A stretch of 64,000 bases of DNA from NCBI GenBank assembly GCA_027404165.1, contig DAHZCG010000003.1, forward strand, positions 1 through 64,000, in the 5' to 3' direction. The stretch comes from Geobacteraceae bacterium. GTDB taxonomy: Bacteria; Desulfobacterota; Desulfuromonadia; Geobacterales; Pseudopelobacteraceae. Shown piece after piece: positions 43,232-52,598 of the stretch. Numbering within the stretch: the stretch's first letter is position 1; every line of letters begins with the position of its first letter. A program made the translations under genes and the position numbers. The notes under the pieces were generated by a model, which was given only the letters and a program-made list of their open reading frames with translations, was not told where the DNA came from and did no database searches.

Positions 43232-43804
43232 TCACAAAGGATACCAACCAAGAGCGGGAGTGAATTCAATGGCACCGATTACTGGAGAAGGGACATCGGT
43301 TGGCTGAATACTGTAACCCAAAGCTGTGGCTGCTGCGGGGAAATTGCTGTGTTTGAATAATAAAGTCGAGTCGGTGTCAATACCAAAAGCGGAATCACTC
43401 CGCTGATGTTTGGCAACGGCATTATAAGCTGTAAAGGTAAGTGGCACCGTAGTTGCGCAAATAGTGACATTACTTCCAACTTGAAATACCAATCCACCCG
43501 GAACACCCAATATATCTGTAGTTGAAATAACAGCAGACCCGGGGCCAATAATGGTGGCACCTACATCTAAACCTGGGCCAGGAAGATTTCCTACAGCAGT
43601 CGCTCCGTAGCGACGGTACTCTGTAAAGAGGCTTTCCTGCACAGTCCTCAAATTACGCAAATCAGAAATTGCGCTTGAATTGAATACATTGATACGATAT
43701 TGACTAAATTGGGGAATAGCAATGGCCGCAAGAATGCCAATGATCGCGACTACGATCAAAAGTTCAATCAACGTAAATCCATTTTGTTTATAGTTGATAT
43801 TCAT
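43232..43804 (-). CDS. Second type IV pilin-like protein
   Basis: The 190-residue prepilin has leader MNINYKQNG followed by FTLIELLIVVAIIG and the same N-terminal helix as the downstream paralogue. The head domain differs (Val/Thr/Ser-rich, two Cys absent except one CAT) and the gene is visibly richer in A+T than its neighbours. Tandem duplication followed by divergence is likely. The start uses GGGGTGTGATCG as ribosome-binding region. It has its own -24/-12 element. About 190 bp separate the two pilin genes. Confidence 0.85.
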   Translation of the reverse strand: MNINYKQNGFTLIELLIVVAIIGILAAIAIPQFSQYRINVFNSSAISDLRNLRTVQESLFTEYRRYGATAVGNLPGPGLDVGATIIGPGSAVISTTDILGVPGGLVFQVGSNVTICATTVPLTFTAYNAVAKHQRSDSAFGIDTDSTLLFKHSNFPAAATALGYSIQPTDVPSPVIGAIEFTPALGWYPL

Positions 43805-43837
43805 CGATCACACCCCATGTACGGTTTCCATGAGTAA

Positions 43838-43852
43838 GCAAGAATAGCTCCA
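43838..43852 (-). promoter_or_regulatory. Sigma-54 (-24/-12) promoter of the second pilin gene
   Basis: On the minus strand TGGAGC, five bases, TTGC again shows TGG-N8-TTGC spacing, the same as before the first pilin. It would start transcription about 20 bases ahead of the ATG at 43804. Confidence 0.6.
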
Positions 43853-43874
43853 ATTGCCCATCGATTTATTCATA

Positions 43875-45116
43875 CTATAATGTTTGTTTAATATGTTCCG
43901 CAATCAGCATCACCTCAACCTGCTCTCCATCCGCCATGCGCTTGAAGTGTGCCCGGCCCGAGGACACCTCGTTCTCGCCGATGACGACACTGTAGCGCGC
44001 CCCCAGCCTGTCGGCCCGGCGCATCTGGCTTTTGAGGCTTTTGCCTTCGTAGTCCATCTCCACCCTCAGCCCCAGCTGCAGCAGGTCATGCAGCAAGCGG
44101 AAGGCGAAACCACGTTCGCCGGCCCCCAGAGTAGCAATGAACAGGTCCGGTTGGCGCGCAAAATCCTTGTCACCCAGCAGCAGCGCCACCCGCTCGACGC
44201 CCATGGCAAAACCGATACCCGGGATGGCCGGCCCCCCCAATTGCGAGATCAGGCCGTCATAGCGTCCGCCGGCTGCCACGGCCGACTGGGAGCCCAGCAG
44301 GCCGGTGACCATCTCGAAGGTGGTGCGGGTGTAGTAATCCAGTCCGCGCACCATGCGGGGGTTGATGCTGTAGGGCGTCGCGGTGGTATCCAGATATTGC
44401 CTGACGCTGGCGAAGTGATCGGAGCAGCCGGTGCAGAGGTTATCCAGCATGGACGGCGCACCGGCTGTGGCCGCGATACAGCCCGGCACCTTGCAGTCCA
44501 GGGCACGTAACGGGTTGGTTGTCATCCGGCGGCGGCAGTCCTCGCAGAGCGCATCGGCGCGTTGTTCAAGAAAGGCCATCAGGGTGGTGCGATAGGCCGG
44601 GCGGCAATCGGGACAGCCCAGCGAATTGACCTGCAGTTGTGGCTCATCCAGACCGATGTCGCGGAAGAACTGCACCAGCATGTTCAGCACCTGGGCATCG
44701 GCCAGCGGGTCGTGCACGCCGGTAATCTCGGCGCCGATCTGGTGAAACTGGCGGTAGCGCCCCTTCTGGGGGCGTTCGTAGCGGAACATCGGCCCCAGGT
44801 AATACAGTTTGGCCACCGGGTCCTGGGCGTAGAGTTTATGCTCGATGAAGGCACGCATGACACCGGCCGTGCCTTCGGGCCGCAGTGTTATGGCGTTTTC
44901 ACCTTTATCGATGAAGGAATACATCTCCTTTTCGACGATATCGGTGGCATCGCCGATGGAACGGCAGAACAGTTCGGTCTTTTCCATGATCGGAACCCGG
45001 ATTTCAGAAAAACCGTTCCGCTCGAATACGCTCCGGGCGGCCTGTTCAATATGCTGCCAACGGCCGGATTCTGACGGCAGGATATCGTTAAAACCTTTGA
45101 TTGCTGTGATGGCCAT
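43875..45116 (-). CDS. hisS: Histidyl-tRNA synthetase
   Basis: The 413-residue class II synthetase has FNDILPSE near the N-terminus, motif 2 MFRYERPQKGRYRQFHQIGAE (first part near 113), and the histidine signature GLDYYTRTTFEM near 255. The C-terminal anticodon-binding domain is complete. The start ATGGCCATC is followed by TAIKGFNDI. The matching tRNA-His gene lies 11 kb away in this window. Confidence 0.96.
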   Translation of the reverse strand: MAITAIKGFNDILPSESGRWQHIEQAARSVFERNGFSEIRVPIMEKTELFCRSIGDATDIVEKEMYSFIDKGENAITLRPEGTAGVMRAFIEHKLYAQDPVAKLYYLGPMFRYERPQKGRYRQFHQIGAEITGVHDPLADAQVLNMLVQFFRDIGLDEPQLQVNSLGCPDCRPAYRTTLMAFLEQRADALCEDCRRRMTTNPLRALDCKVPGCIAATAGAPSMLDNLCTGCSDHFASVRQYLDTTATPYSINPRMVRGLDYYTRTTFEMVTGLLGSQSAVAAGGRYDGLISQLGGPAIPGIGFAMGVERVALLLGDKDFARQPDLFIATLGAGERGFAFRLLHDLLQLGLRVEMDYEGKSLKSQMRRADRLGARYSVVIGENEVSSGRAHFKRMADGEQVEVMLIAEHIKQTL

Positions 45117-45140
45117 GATTTCCTCGTTGTGCTAGTAGAT

Positions 45141-45185
45141 AAAAAAATAAAGTCCGCCGCCCAAAGCAGGCTCAGGCGGACGGAC
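45141..45185 (-). terminator. Intrinsic terminator after the GGDEF gene
   Basis: On the minus strand GTCCGTCCGCC pairs with GGCGGCGGAC (one bulge, about twelve-base loop) followed by TTTATTTTTTT. It lies between the response regulator-GGDEF gene and hisS. Confidence 0.8.
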
Positions 45186-45208
45186 ACTTTATACAGGTAT
45201 TAACAACG

Positions 45209-46582
45209 TCAGGTGGGTTTGACAAATCGGCCGACACAGTTCTTGCCACCGGCCTTGCCGATATACATGGCCTGATCGGCCATATCCAGCAGTTCCTGCT
45301 TTGACATGGTATCTTCCGGGCAGCAGGCATAGCCTATGCTGCAGGTCAGACGGATCGCATAGCCCTCCGCCGCCAGAAAATCATGGGCTTCCACCTGTGA
45401 GCGGATACGTTCGGCCACAATCCCGGCGGTTTCAGCACCGGTTTCCACCAGGATGATGGTATATTCGTCACCACCATAACGTATGACGACATCCACCTCG
45501 CGGGTCGATTTTTTCAACAGGTCGCCCATCTCCCTGAGTACGCGGCTGCCCACCAGATGGCCATGGGTATCATTAACCTTCTTGAAGGAGTCCAGGTCCA
45601 TAAACAAAACTGCCAGTTGTGAGGCATAGCGTTCGGCCCGTTTCAGCTCCCGGTCGAGGGCGACCTCCAAATAGCGATGATTGAACAGACCGCTCAGGTC
45701 ATCGATGAACAGCATATCCTTTGCCAGGGTATAATTTTCGGCGTTCTGAAAGGCGCGAGCTGACTGCTCCAACAAAAAGCGGATATTTTTTTTGAAGGGG
45801 CCAAAATCCGGCAGTTGCTGGCCAGGATCGTTAAAGACGACGACAACACCCAGCAGGGTGGCTTTGTTGAGCACGAAGATCAGGTAGGCCTCGTGTATAT
45901 CGAGGTTGACATTCTTCGTTACCGGTTCAGGCAGCTTGATTTTAGCCATCAGGCGATTATGGTGCTGATGCCTGGATATGCTGACCTGCAGGGTGTCGCA
46001 ATACTGCTGTGCCACGTCGCCTGTTAGGCCTTTGAAATTCTTGAGCTCCAGGCCGCCGTCAACCTGAAACAGCCCCAACGCACGGCTGACGCCGATCTCC
46101 CGCGAGACCGCATCCACCATCAGGTGATACACACGATCCAGTTCGAGACATCCGGCGATGGTCTGGCTGGATTGAAACAGGTTGAGCATATTCTTGAGCT
46201 CTTCGTTTTCATCCAGCAGGCGGCGTTGCTGCATGCACTGGGCAACCGAATGCAGAAATTCAACATGATTGACCGGCTTGGTCAGGTAATCGCGGGCACC
46301 GTGTTTCAAGGCAAAGATGGCTGATTCGAGATTTGCATTGCCGGTAACCATGATGACATCGATGCTCGGGTCGTTTTCCTTGACACGCGAAAGGATTTCC
46401 ATACCACTGATATCAGGCATGATCAAGTCGGTAATCACCAGCCCATAGCGGTGTTCGGTCATCATCTCAAAGGCCTCTAGACCACAGGAGGCGGCATCGA
46501 CCTCGTAGCCCTCGGCTGTGAGGACGTTAGAGAGCATCTCACGGAAAAAGAGGTCGTCTTCGACTATCAGAATCTTATCCAT
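45209..46582 (-). CDS. Response regulator with diguanylate cyclase output (REC-GAF-like-GGDEF)
   Basis: The 457-residue protein has an N-terminal receiver domain (phosphoacceptor in LVITDLIMPD near residue 54), a linker/GAF-like middle (about 130-280) and a C-terminal GGDEF domain (about 290-455). The active-site motif reads RYGGDEY, with Tyr replacing the usual Phe, and the inhibitory I-site REVD lies five residues before it. It should make c-di-GMP when phosphorylated, with product inhibition. No cognate kinase is adjacent, but the hybrid kinase at 49312 is nearby. Confidence 0.88.
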   Translation of the reverse strand: MDKILIVEDDLFFREMLSNVLTAEGYEVDAASCGLEAFEMMTEHRYGLVITDLIMPDISGMEILSRVKENDPSIDVIMVTGNANLESAIFALKHGARDYLTKPVNHVEFLHSVAQCMQQRRLLDENEELKNMLNLFQSSQTIAGCLELDRVYHLMVDAVSREIGVSRALGLFQVDGGLELKNFKGLTGDVAQQYCDTLQVSISRHQHHNRLMAKIKLPEPVTKNVNLDIHEAYLIFVLNKATLLGVVVVFNDPGQQLPDFGPFKKNIRFLLEQSARAFQNAENYTLAKDMLFIDDLSGLFNHRYLEVALDRELKRAERYASQLAVLFMDLDSFKKVNDTHGHLVGSRVLREMGDLLKKSTREVDVVIRYGGDEYTIILVETGAETAGIVAERIRSQVEAHDFLAAEGYAIRLTCSIGYACCPEDTMSKQELLDMADQAMYIGKAGGKNCVGRFVKPT

Positions 46583-46684
46583 TAAGGTTTGCCAGTTTGG
46601 TGTGAGAGATGGATTAATGCATCTTTTTACCGCATTAACGCGGGCTATGTCAAACGGTCTTTGGCAGCGGATGGAATGCCAATC

Positions 46685-49096
46685 CTATTCTCGGTGATAG
46701 GGGGTTGTGACACTCCAGGTAGTACCGTCGCTGATCAGTTCAATGCTGCCATCCAGATCGGTGCGGTAGATCTGGATACCTCGTCTGGCAAGCAGGTCCA
46801 GCGTGCGGGCTGACGGCAACCCGAAACGGTTGCCCCGGCCGGCAGAAATCAGGGCCACTTTTGGGGCAACCCGGTCGAGAAAGGCGTCAGAGGTGGAATA
46901 GCGACTGCCATGATGGCCAACTTTCAGCACGGTAGCGTTCAGTTCAGCATCCCCGGCCAGCATGCGATCCTCGGCCGGAAATCCGGCATCTGCCATGAAC
47001 AGCATGCTGAATGAGCCATACTCCAGGCGAAACACAAGGGAATCCTCATTCATACCCATCTCATCCCGTGCCAATCCAGCCCGCTGCCCTATTACACGGG
47101 GTGACAGCACGTGAATACTGACACCGGCCGGCAGATCAACTCTGTCCCCGGCCGCAAGCCTGGAGACAGGGACATGGTTACGCTCCAGAGCTGATCGCAG
47201 TTGTTCATAGCCATCACCATCCCCGCCGGCAATAGATTCCCAGAACCTGCCGACCGGAATCATGCGGGCCACATAGGGCAGTCCCCCGATATGATCGGGA
47301 TGGCTATGGGTCAGTATCAGATCATCGATCCGCCGGACACCGAGCTTGTACAGGGCTGGAGCCAGAGTGCGCTCACCGAAGTCGTGTCCGTTCTCATGCA
47401 GATACCCTCCCCCATCCACCAGCAGGGTATTACCGTCGGGCAGTCGCACAAGCAAAGATTCGGCCTGCCCGACACTGAGCATGGTGACATGCAGGCGCCC
47501 ATCGGCGGCTGATGGGGCGAATACATGGAATGCAACGGCAAAGACCGGCAGCGACACACACAGCACAGTCTTGGCAGCCTTGCCACGCAGAAAGGTCAGT
47601 ACACACATCACGGAAACAAACAGCAGCATATCCAAAGCGGTTATGCCTTGGAAATGCACAACCGGCAGACGAGCAAACAGGCCGATCAACCAGTTGGACA
47701 GCTGTACCAGCTTGGCAGCCATCCCCAGCAGCAGATGGGCGACCGGCAGGGACAGGTAGATGAACGGCACGGCACAGAATCCAGCCAGGACGGCACCGTA
47801 CCCCAGCAGCGGCACAATCAGGAAGTTGGAGAGAATACCATTCAGTGAGGCCTGGTTAAAGACGAACAGCACCGGCACAATAGTCGCAAAGGTGGCCGCA
47901 CAGGAGGCAACGACAAACTGGACCAGGGAACGCAGCCAACTGCGCTTGATCACACCGATCTTTTCCATGACCGGCGGCACGATGACCACAATCCCCCACA
48001 GAGCCAGAAAGGAAAGTTGAAACGAGACATCGAAGAGTGTAGGCGGGTGTATGGCCAACAGCAGAAAAGCCGACAGCAGCAGGGCGTTGACCGGATCGGT
48101 CTCACGTTCCGCGCACAGGGCAAGTACACAGGCGGCCAGCATGATGACCGAGCGGGCAGTAGCCGGAGCAGATCCGGTTAGAAGCAGGTACAGCAGCATG
48201 GCCGGTACCGTCAGTATCAACACCGCTTTGCGAAGATTGAAGTACAGGGCGAGTCCTTCGGAGCGAAGGGCCAGCAACAGGGAGATCATCACGATGAAGT
48301 ACGCAATGATGCCGACATGAAATCCGGAAACAGACAGGATGTGATTGACTCCGGCCCGGGTGTAGGCATCGGCCAGTTCCACCGGTATCCGTTTCTGATC
48401 ACCGATCAGAAGTGCAGTCAAAACCGACGAAACGTTTTCATCGGCTACGGATGCGCGTATCACATCGCCCAGATGTCGGGCCGTCAGATCCGCCCTACGC
48501 AGAACAGAATCCATGACAGCAGACCGAATCAGAACGATATCATCCTGCGATGCTACCCGACCGGTGGCAGCAATCCCCTGAAACGCCAGATAGCGGGGAT
48601 AATCAAACTCGCCCGGCAGGCCGAGGCGCTGGGGAACGGAAATCCTCGTTACACAGCGGATTCTATCTCCCCTGTTCACGGTTACATCGCCTTCGGCCAC
48701 ATACAGCATCAGATCACCGCAGACCGGCTCGGTGCGCCCATCACGAAAAACGTGTTCCGTGCGGATTACAAGATTATTTCCGGCAGGCGAAATAACCGGA
48801 CGGGCCTGCACGATGCCCTCTACGGTAACCGGCGTAGATCCCGCACGGTAGATTATGGAACAGGGGGGTGACGGTGGAGATTCCCATGAAGTCAGGGCGC
48901 AAAAGCCCCATACACAAAAAAACAGGGCCGTGCAGATCACAAAAGGTGGCCGCCACCTGATCAGGCTTGAAAGGACAAGACAGACAAAGGTCGCGGCTAG
49001 AGCAGAGTATGGCAGCAGAAAACCGGACTGATCCGAGATAACCAGACCAGTGGCCATTGCCAGAAATGGGAGCAGCAATGGCCGTTCCTGGAGCAT
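46685..49096 (-). CDS. comEC: ComEC/Rec2-type DNA uptake channel
   Basis: The 803-residue protein has an N-terminal hydrophobic and DUF4131-like extracytoplasmic region (about 1-200, with PGEFDYPRYLAFQGI), the competence channel domain (about 215-490, many helices, VNHILSVSGFHVGIIAYF), and a C-terminal metallo-beta-lactamase domain (about 535-800, ILTHSHPDHIGGL and KVGHHGSRYS). Length and order match full ComEC proteins. It may allow natural transformation together with the type IV pili encoded nearby. Divergent from the hybrid kinase, with a 215-base gap in which I see no clear promoter. Confidence 0.93.
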   Translation of the reverse strand: MLQERPLLLPFLAMATGLVISDQSGFLLPYSALAATFVCLVLSSLIRWRPPFVICTALFFCVWGFCALTSWESPPSPPCSIIYRAGSTPVTVEGIVQARPVISPAGNNLVIRTEHVFRDGRTEPVCGDLMLYVAEGDVTVNRGDRIRCVTRISVPQRLGLPGEFDYPRYLAFQGIAATGRVASQDDIVLIRSAVMDSVLRRADLTARHLGDVIRASVADENVSSVLTALLIGDQKRIPVELADAYTRAGVNHILSVSGFHVGIIAYFIVMISLLLALRSEGLALYFNLRKAVLILTVPAMLLYLLLTGSAPATARSVIMLAACVLALCAERETDPVNALLLSAFLLLAIHPPTLFDVSFQLSFLALWGIVVIVPPVMEKIGVIKRSWLRSLVQFVVASCAATFATIVPVLFVFNQASLNGILSNFLIVPLLGYGAVLAGFCAVPFIYLSLPVAHLLLGMAAKLVQLSNWLIGLFARLPVVHFQGITALDMLLFVSVMCVLTFLRGKAAKTVLCVSLPVFAVAFHVFAPSAADGRLHVTMLSVGQAESLLVRLPDGNTLLVDGGGYLHENGHDFGERTLAPALYKLGVRRIDDLILTHSHPDHIGGLPYVARMIPVGRFWESIAGGDGDGYEQLRSALERNHVPVSRLAAGDRVDLPAGVSIHVLSPRVIGQRAGLARDEMGMNEDSLVFRLEYGSFSMLFMADAGFPAEDRMLAGDAELNATVLKVGHHGSRYSTSDAFLDRVAPKVALISAGRGNRFGLPSARTLDLLARRGIQIYRTDLDGSIELISDGTTWSVTTPYHRE

Positions 49097-49311
49097 CAGT
49101 CACTACTTTCAGATATGGATTTGGCTGCTACAACAGGCTGGAATGCTTGGTTAAAAATATATCACAGATCATGCCACTTGAAAACATGGCAATTGGGTGG
49201 TAGGTTTTAGCAAACATTACCTGGACACACGGGCTACGCGCGCCAACGATTTATCTTCTAACTTATTATTTTTGCAGAATATACTGTAGACAGAAAGAGA
49301 CGTTACGCACC

Positions 49312-51141
49312 ATGTCCCCGGAAAGTTCTTCCATAAATAACAGTATCCAGCACACCATGCCAGAGCTCAGCGCACTCTATCAGGCTGCGGAGGAACGCCA
49401 ACAGCGCAGCCTCATGCTTTCTGAATCAATTACCGCTGCAAATCTGCGCTTTATCGAAACCGGCAATATCAATCAGATGGCCCAAATCCTCATCGATGCC
49501 TGCATGACGATCACCAACTCGCCCTTTGGCGTGCTGTATGAAATCCTGCCGGATGGAAATGCCAGTATTCTGTCGCTGTCACTGGCATCATTCGATTCCA
49601 TTTCCGAAGAGGCCGTATTCCGTGACATCAAATATGAAATCCGTCGCCATGGCCACTATCTGTTTCCACGTCATCATTCCCTGCTTCTGGCCCCGCTTAT
49701 CGAAGACAGGGTCATCATTGTGGACTCGCCGGCGGAGAATCGCTGGGCGGGTTGCTCGTGCGCCGTCTGCGCACCACATTTTTCCTGTTTTGCCGGGATG
49801 CCGCTCAAGATTGGCACCGTCGCGGTCGGCATGATCGGATTGGCCAATCGCAGCGGCGGCTATCATACGTCTCATATCAATGAGCTGGAAAACTATGCCC
49901 AGACGTGTGCCCTGGCCATTAACGGAGCACGAGCAGACATCGAGCGCAAGGCGGCACAAGAGCAGCTCCGCCAGGCCCAGAAAATGGAGGCAATAGGCCA
50001 ATTGGCAGGCGGCATAGCCCACGATTTCAACAACCTGCTGACGGTCATCAACGGCTACAGTACTCTGGTACTACAGAAGATCAGCAGCAGCGACCAGATG
50101 CATAAAGAGGTAGAACAGATTCTGAACGCAGGTGAACGCGCTGCAACCCTTGTCCGACAGTTGCTGGCGTTCGGACGTCGTCAGGTGCTTGAGCCACGAC
50201 AGCTCAACATCAACAGTCTTATTGCCAGCTTGCACAAGATTCTGTGTCGCCTGATTGGCGAGAACATCTCACTCGCTACCCATCTTTCATCTGATATCGG
50301 TCTGGTTAAAGCCGACCCGAGCCAGATAGAGCAGATCATCATGAATCTGGTTATCAATGCCCGCGACGCTTTTGAGAGTGGAGGCAGCATAACCATAGAG
50401 ACCGCCAACAGGGTACTTGATGATGTATTTGTTCGCGAAAACAAAGGGGCCGTAATCGGTTCATACATCATGATCGCTGTCAAGGATAGCGGCATGGGCA
50501 TGTCCGAGGAATGCATCAAACGGATATTCGAACCTTTTTTCTGCACCAAGGAGCTGGGAAACGGGAGCGGACTCGGTCTGGCTACCGTGTATGGCATTGT
50601 TAAACAGAGCGGCGGTTACATTCAGGTTCAGAGTGAAATCGGGATTGGATCGGAATTCCGCGTATTTCTCCCCAGGCAGGAGGAGATTGAGCTGGATACG
50701 TCACCCCGAGAAGCGCTTCAGACTATGCAGCCGTCAGCTGAATCCGGGATGATCCTGATCGTCGAGGATGAAAAGGCTGTGCTCGACATGGCGGCTCTCA
50801 CACTCAGATCGCAGGGGTGCACCGTCTTGACCGCCTCGGGACCGCTGGAGGCATTGAAGATTTTCGAGCGTTTCTCGGATAATATCGATCTGCTTCTGAC
50901 TGATATCATGATGCCCGACATGACCGGTCCCGAAATGGCAAAATTGATGCGTGACATACAGCCAGATTTACACATTGTCTTCATGTCCGGCTATGCGGAT
51001 GGTCACATCAGGGCCAGCGATTTTCCCGGCGAACGGATACCCTTTATCATGAAACCATTCAATCCTGCGGAAATGACACGCATTGTTAAAAACGGCATCG
51101 GTCGGATTTCACCAGCCAGCACGGAGAGCATCCATGAATGA
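49312..51141 (+). CDS. Hybrid histidine kinase with GAF and receiver domains
   Basis: The 609-residue cytosolic kinase has a GAF-like sensor (about 30-205), a HisKA phosphoacceptor [13 protein letters not shown] (His near 237), HATPase_c (about 345-460, with [10 protein letters not shown] and [13 protein letters not shown]) and a C-terminal receiver (about 480-595, [13 protein letters not shown]). The GAF part contains a Cys cluster, [18 protein letters not shown] near 145-162, where relatives usually have Gly/Pro residues; metal or redox sensing is possible. No transmembrane segments are visible. Its last eight bases overlap the HD-GYP gene, so the two form one signalling pair. Confidence 0.9.
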   Translation: MSPESSSINNSIQHTMPELSALYQAAEERQQRSLMLSESITAANLRFIETGNINQMAQILIDACMTITNSPFGVLYEILPDGNASILSLSLASFDSISEEAVFRDIKYEIRRHGHYLFPRHHSLLLAPLIEDRVIIVDSPAENRWAGCSCAVCAPHFSCFAGMPLKIGTVAVGMIGLANRSGGYHTSHINELENYAQTCALAINGARADIERKAAQEQLRQAQKMEAIGQLAGGIAHDFNNLLTVINGYSTLVLQKISSSDQMHKEVEQILNAGERAATLVRQLLAFGRRQVLEPRQLNINSLIASLHKILCRLIGENISLATHLSSDIGLVKADPSQIEQIIMNLVINARDAFESGGSITIETANRVLDDVFVRENKGAVIGSYIMIAVKDSGMGMSEECIKRIFEPFFCTKELGNGSGLGLATVYGIVKQSGGYIQVQSEIGIGSEFRVFLPRQEEIELDTSPREALQTMQPSAESGMILIVEDEKAVLDMAALTLRSQGCTVLTASGPLEALKIFERFSDNIDLLLTDIMMPDMTGPEMAKLMRDIQPDLHIVFMSGYADGHIRASDFPGERIPFIMKPFNPAEMTRIVKNGIGRISPASTESIHE

Positions 51142-52180
51142 ACATGTACTGGTAGTTGACGATGAGGAAATGATCAGGGATCTGCTTGCCTCAGCCCTCC
51201 AGCAGGAAAACTATATCTGCCACATGGCGGCCAATGTGGATGAAGCATTTGCCGTGCTGGGAGCCCAGCGTATCGATCTGGTCATATCCGACATCATGAT
51301 GCCTGGCAGAAGCGGGGTTGACCTCCTCAGAGACCTCAAGAAGGTTGATTCCGAGATCGCTGTCCTGATGATTACGGGCCTGTCGGATATGAATACCGCT
51401 TTGGAGTGCATCCATCTTGGCGCAGATGATTACCTTACCAAGCCCTTCGGCATCAGCAGAGTCATGCTGACGGTTCGCAACCTGATCGAGAAACGCTGCC
51501 TGGCTATCGAAAAAAAGAACTATCAGGTCAGCCTCGAATTCAAGGTCATGGAACAGACGGAACAACTCCGCCGCACCATGAACGAGCTGAATGATGCCTA
51601 CAACAACACGTTGACGGCGCTCGTCAGAGCTCTTGACGCCCGGGAAAAAGAGGTCGGATCACACTCGGAACGGGTGATGAATTTTGCGGCCCTGATTGCA
51701 GGAAAGCTCAGCATCAGAGGAACAGAACTGGAACAACTCGCCAAAGGCTCTCTACTCCACGATATCGGTAAAATCGGCATATCCGACAACATCCTCCTCA
51801 AACCCGGCAAACTGGATACCACAGAGTGGGTTGAAATGCGCAAACACCCTCAAATCGGCTACGCAATTCTGTCTGAAATCGCATTTCTGAAAGGCCCGGC
51901 CGAAATCATCCTCACTCACCATGAACGCTACGATGGAAGCGGGTATCCCAAAGGCCTCAAGGGCGATCAGATTCCGGTCGGATCCCGCATCTTCGCACTG
52001 GTAGACACGCTGGATGCCATGACATCCGATCGCCCCTACCGCAGAGCACTCCCTTTCGAAGCCGTTACCAGTGAGGTCAAAAAGTTCCGTGGAAGCCAGT
52101 TCGATCCCAAACTTGCAGACCTGTTCCTTGCAATTTCACGCAGCCAATGGGAAGAGTGCGCCAATAAACATTTCATTTGA
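51134..52180 (+). CDS. Response regulator with HD-GYP phosphodiesterase domain
   Basis: The 348-residue protein has an N-terminal receiver (VLVVDDEEMIRDLL, phosphoacceptor in LVISDIMMPG), a short coiled coil and an HD-GYP domain (about 170-340: LLHDIGKIGI, HHERYDGSGYP, DTLDAMTSDRPYR). It should hydrolyse c-di-GMP, likely controlled by the overlapping hybrid kinase. The start at 51134 is the ATG inside the kinase 3' end; the longer frame from 51083 is a shadow extension. With the GGDEF regulator in this window it provides an opposing enzyme pair. Confidence 0.92.
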   Translation: MNEHVLVVDDEEMIRDLLASALQQENYICHMAANVDEAFAVLGAQRIDLVISDIMMPGRSGVDLLRDLKKVDSEIAVLMITGLSDMNTALECIHLGADDYLTKPFGISRVMLTVRNLIEKRCLAIEKKNYQVSLEFKVMEQTEQLRRTMNELNDAYNNTLTALVRALDAREKEVGSHSERVMNFAALIAGKLSIRGTELEQLAKGSLLHDIGKIGISDNILLKPGKLDTTEWVEMRKHPQIGYAILSEIAFLKGPAEIILTHHERYDGSGYPKGLKGDQIPVGSRIFALVDTLDAMTSDRPYRRALPFEAVTSEVKKFRGSQFDPKLADLFLAISRSQWEECANKHFI

Positions 52181-52230
52181 CACACCGGCAGCGGGTCCAC
52201 TGAATTCACATAAATTATGACTGGCCTACG

Positions 52231-52258
52231 AAAAAAGGGTGCGAAATCATCCGCACCC
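52231..52258 (-). terminator. Intrinsic terminator after the fbp unit
   Basis: On the minus strand GGGTGCG and CGCACCC flank an eight-base loop and are followed by six T, 36 bp beyond the stop of the small acidic gene. Confidence 0.82.
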
Positions 52259-52293
52259 CATTGCAAGTCGTTACCCTGTTCATGACGCGTTAG

Positions 52294-52596
52294 CTACTCT
52301 TCTTCATACCCTTCTTCATTTCCGAACTCATCATCTTCAAAAGCCCCGTCGTACTCTTCGTCACAGGGATCGTCACCTTCTTCCAGCCCTTCGGAGATTA
52401 ACATCTCGGGACGATGCACTTCAGCATCAGATATCTTTTCAAAAACCGTCAGAAGCTCCGCATTGGCACAGTATCGGCCTTGCTTGAATGAACATCTTTC
52501 CAGCTCACACAGATCAAAGAGCTGAATTTCATTACAGAGACGTTGTACCGGTAAAGCAACACCAACTTTATCTTCAGCAGCACGCTCATCGGTCAT
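52294..52596 (-). CDS. Small Cys-containing acidic protein downstream of fbp
   Basis: The 100-residue protein has an N-terminal part with five cysteines (CNEIQLFDLCELERC and CAN among them) and a very acidic C-terminal tail (EEYDGAFEDDEFGNEEGYEEE in part). It begins two bases after the fbp stop with an appropriate GGGAGC site and shares a terminator with it. I recognise no family. Metal binding by the Cys cluster and a regulatory or scaffold role for fructose bisphosphatase are guesses from position only. Confidence 0.7.
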   Translation of the reverse strand: MTDERAAEDKVGVALPVQRLCNEIQLFDLCELERCSFKQGRYCANAELLTVFEKISDAEVHRPEMLISEGLEEGDDPCDEEYDGAFEDDEFGNEEGYEEE

Positions 52597-52598
52597 TC

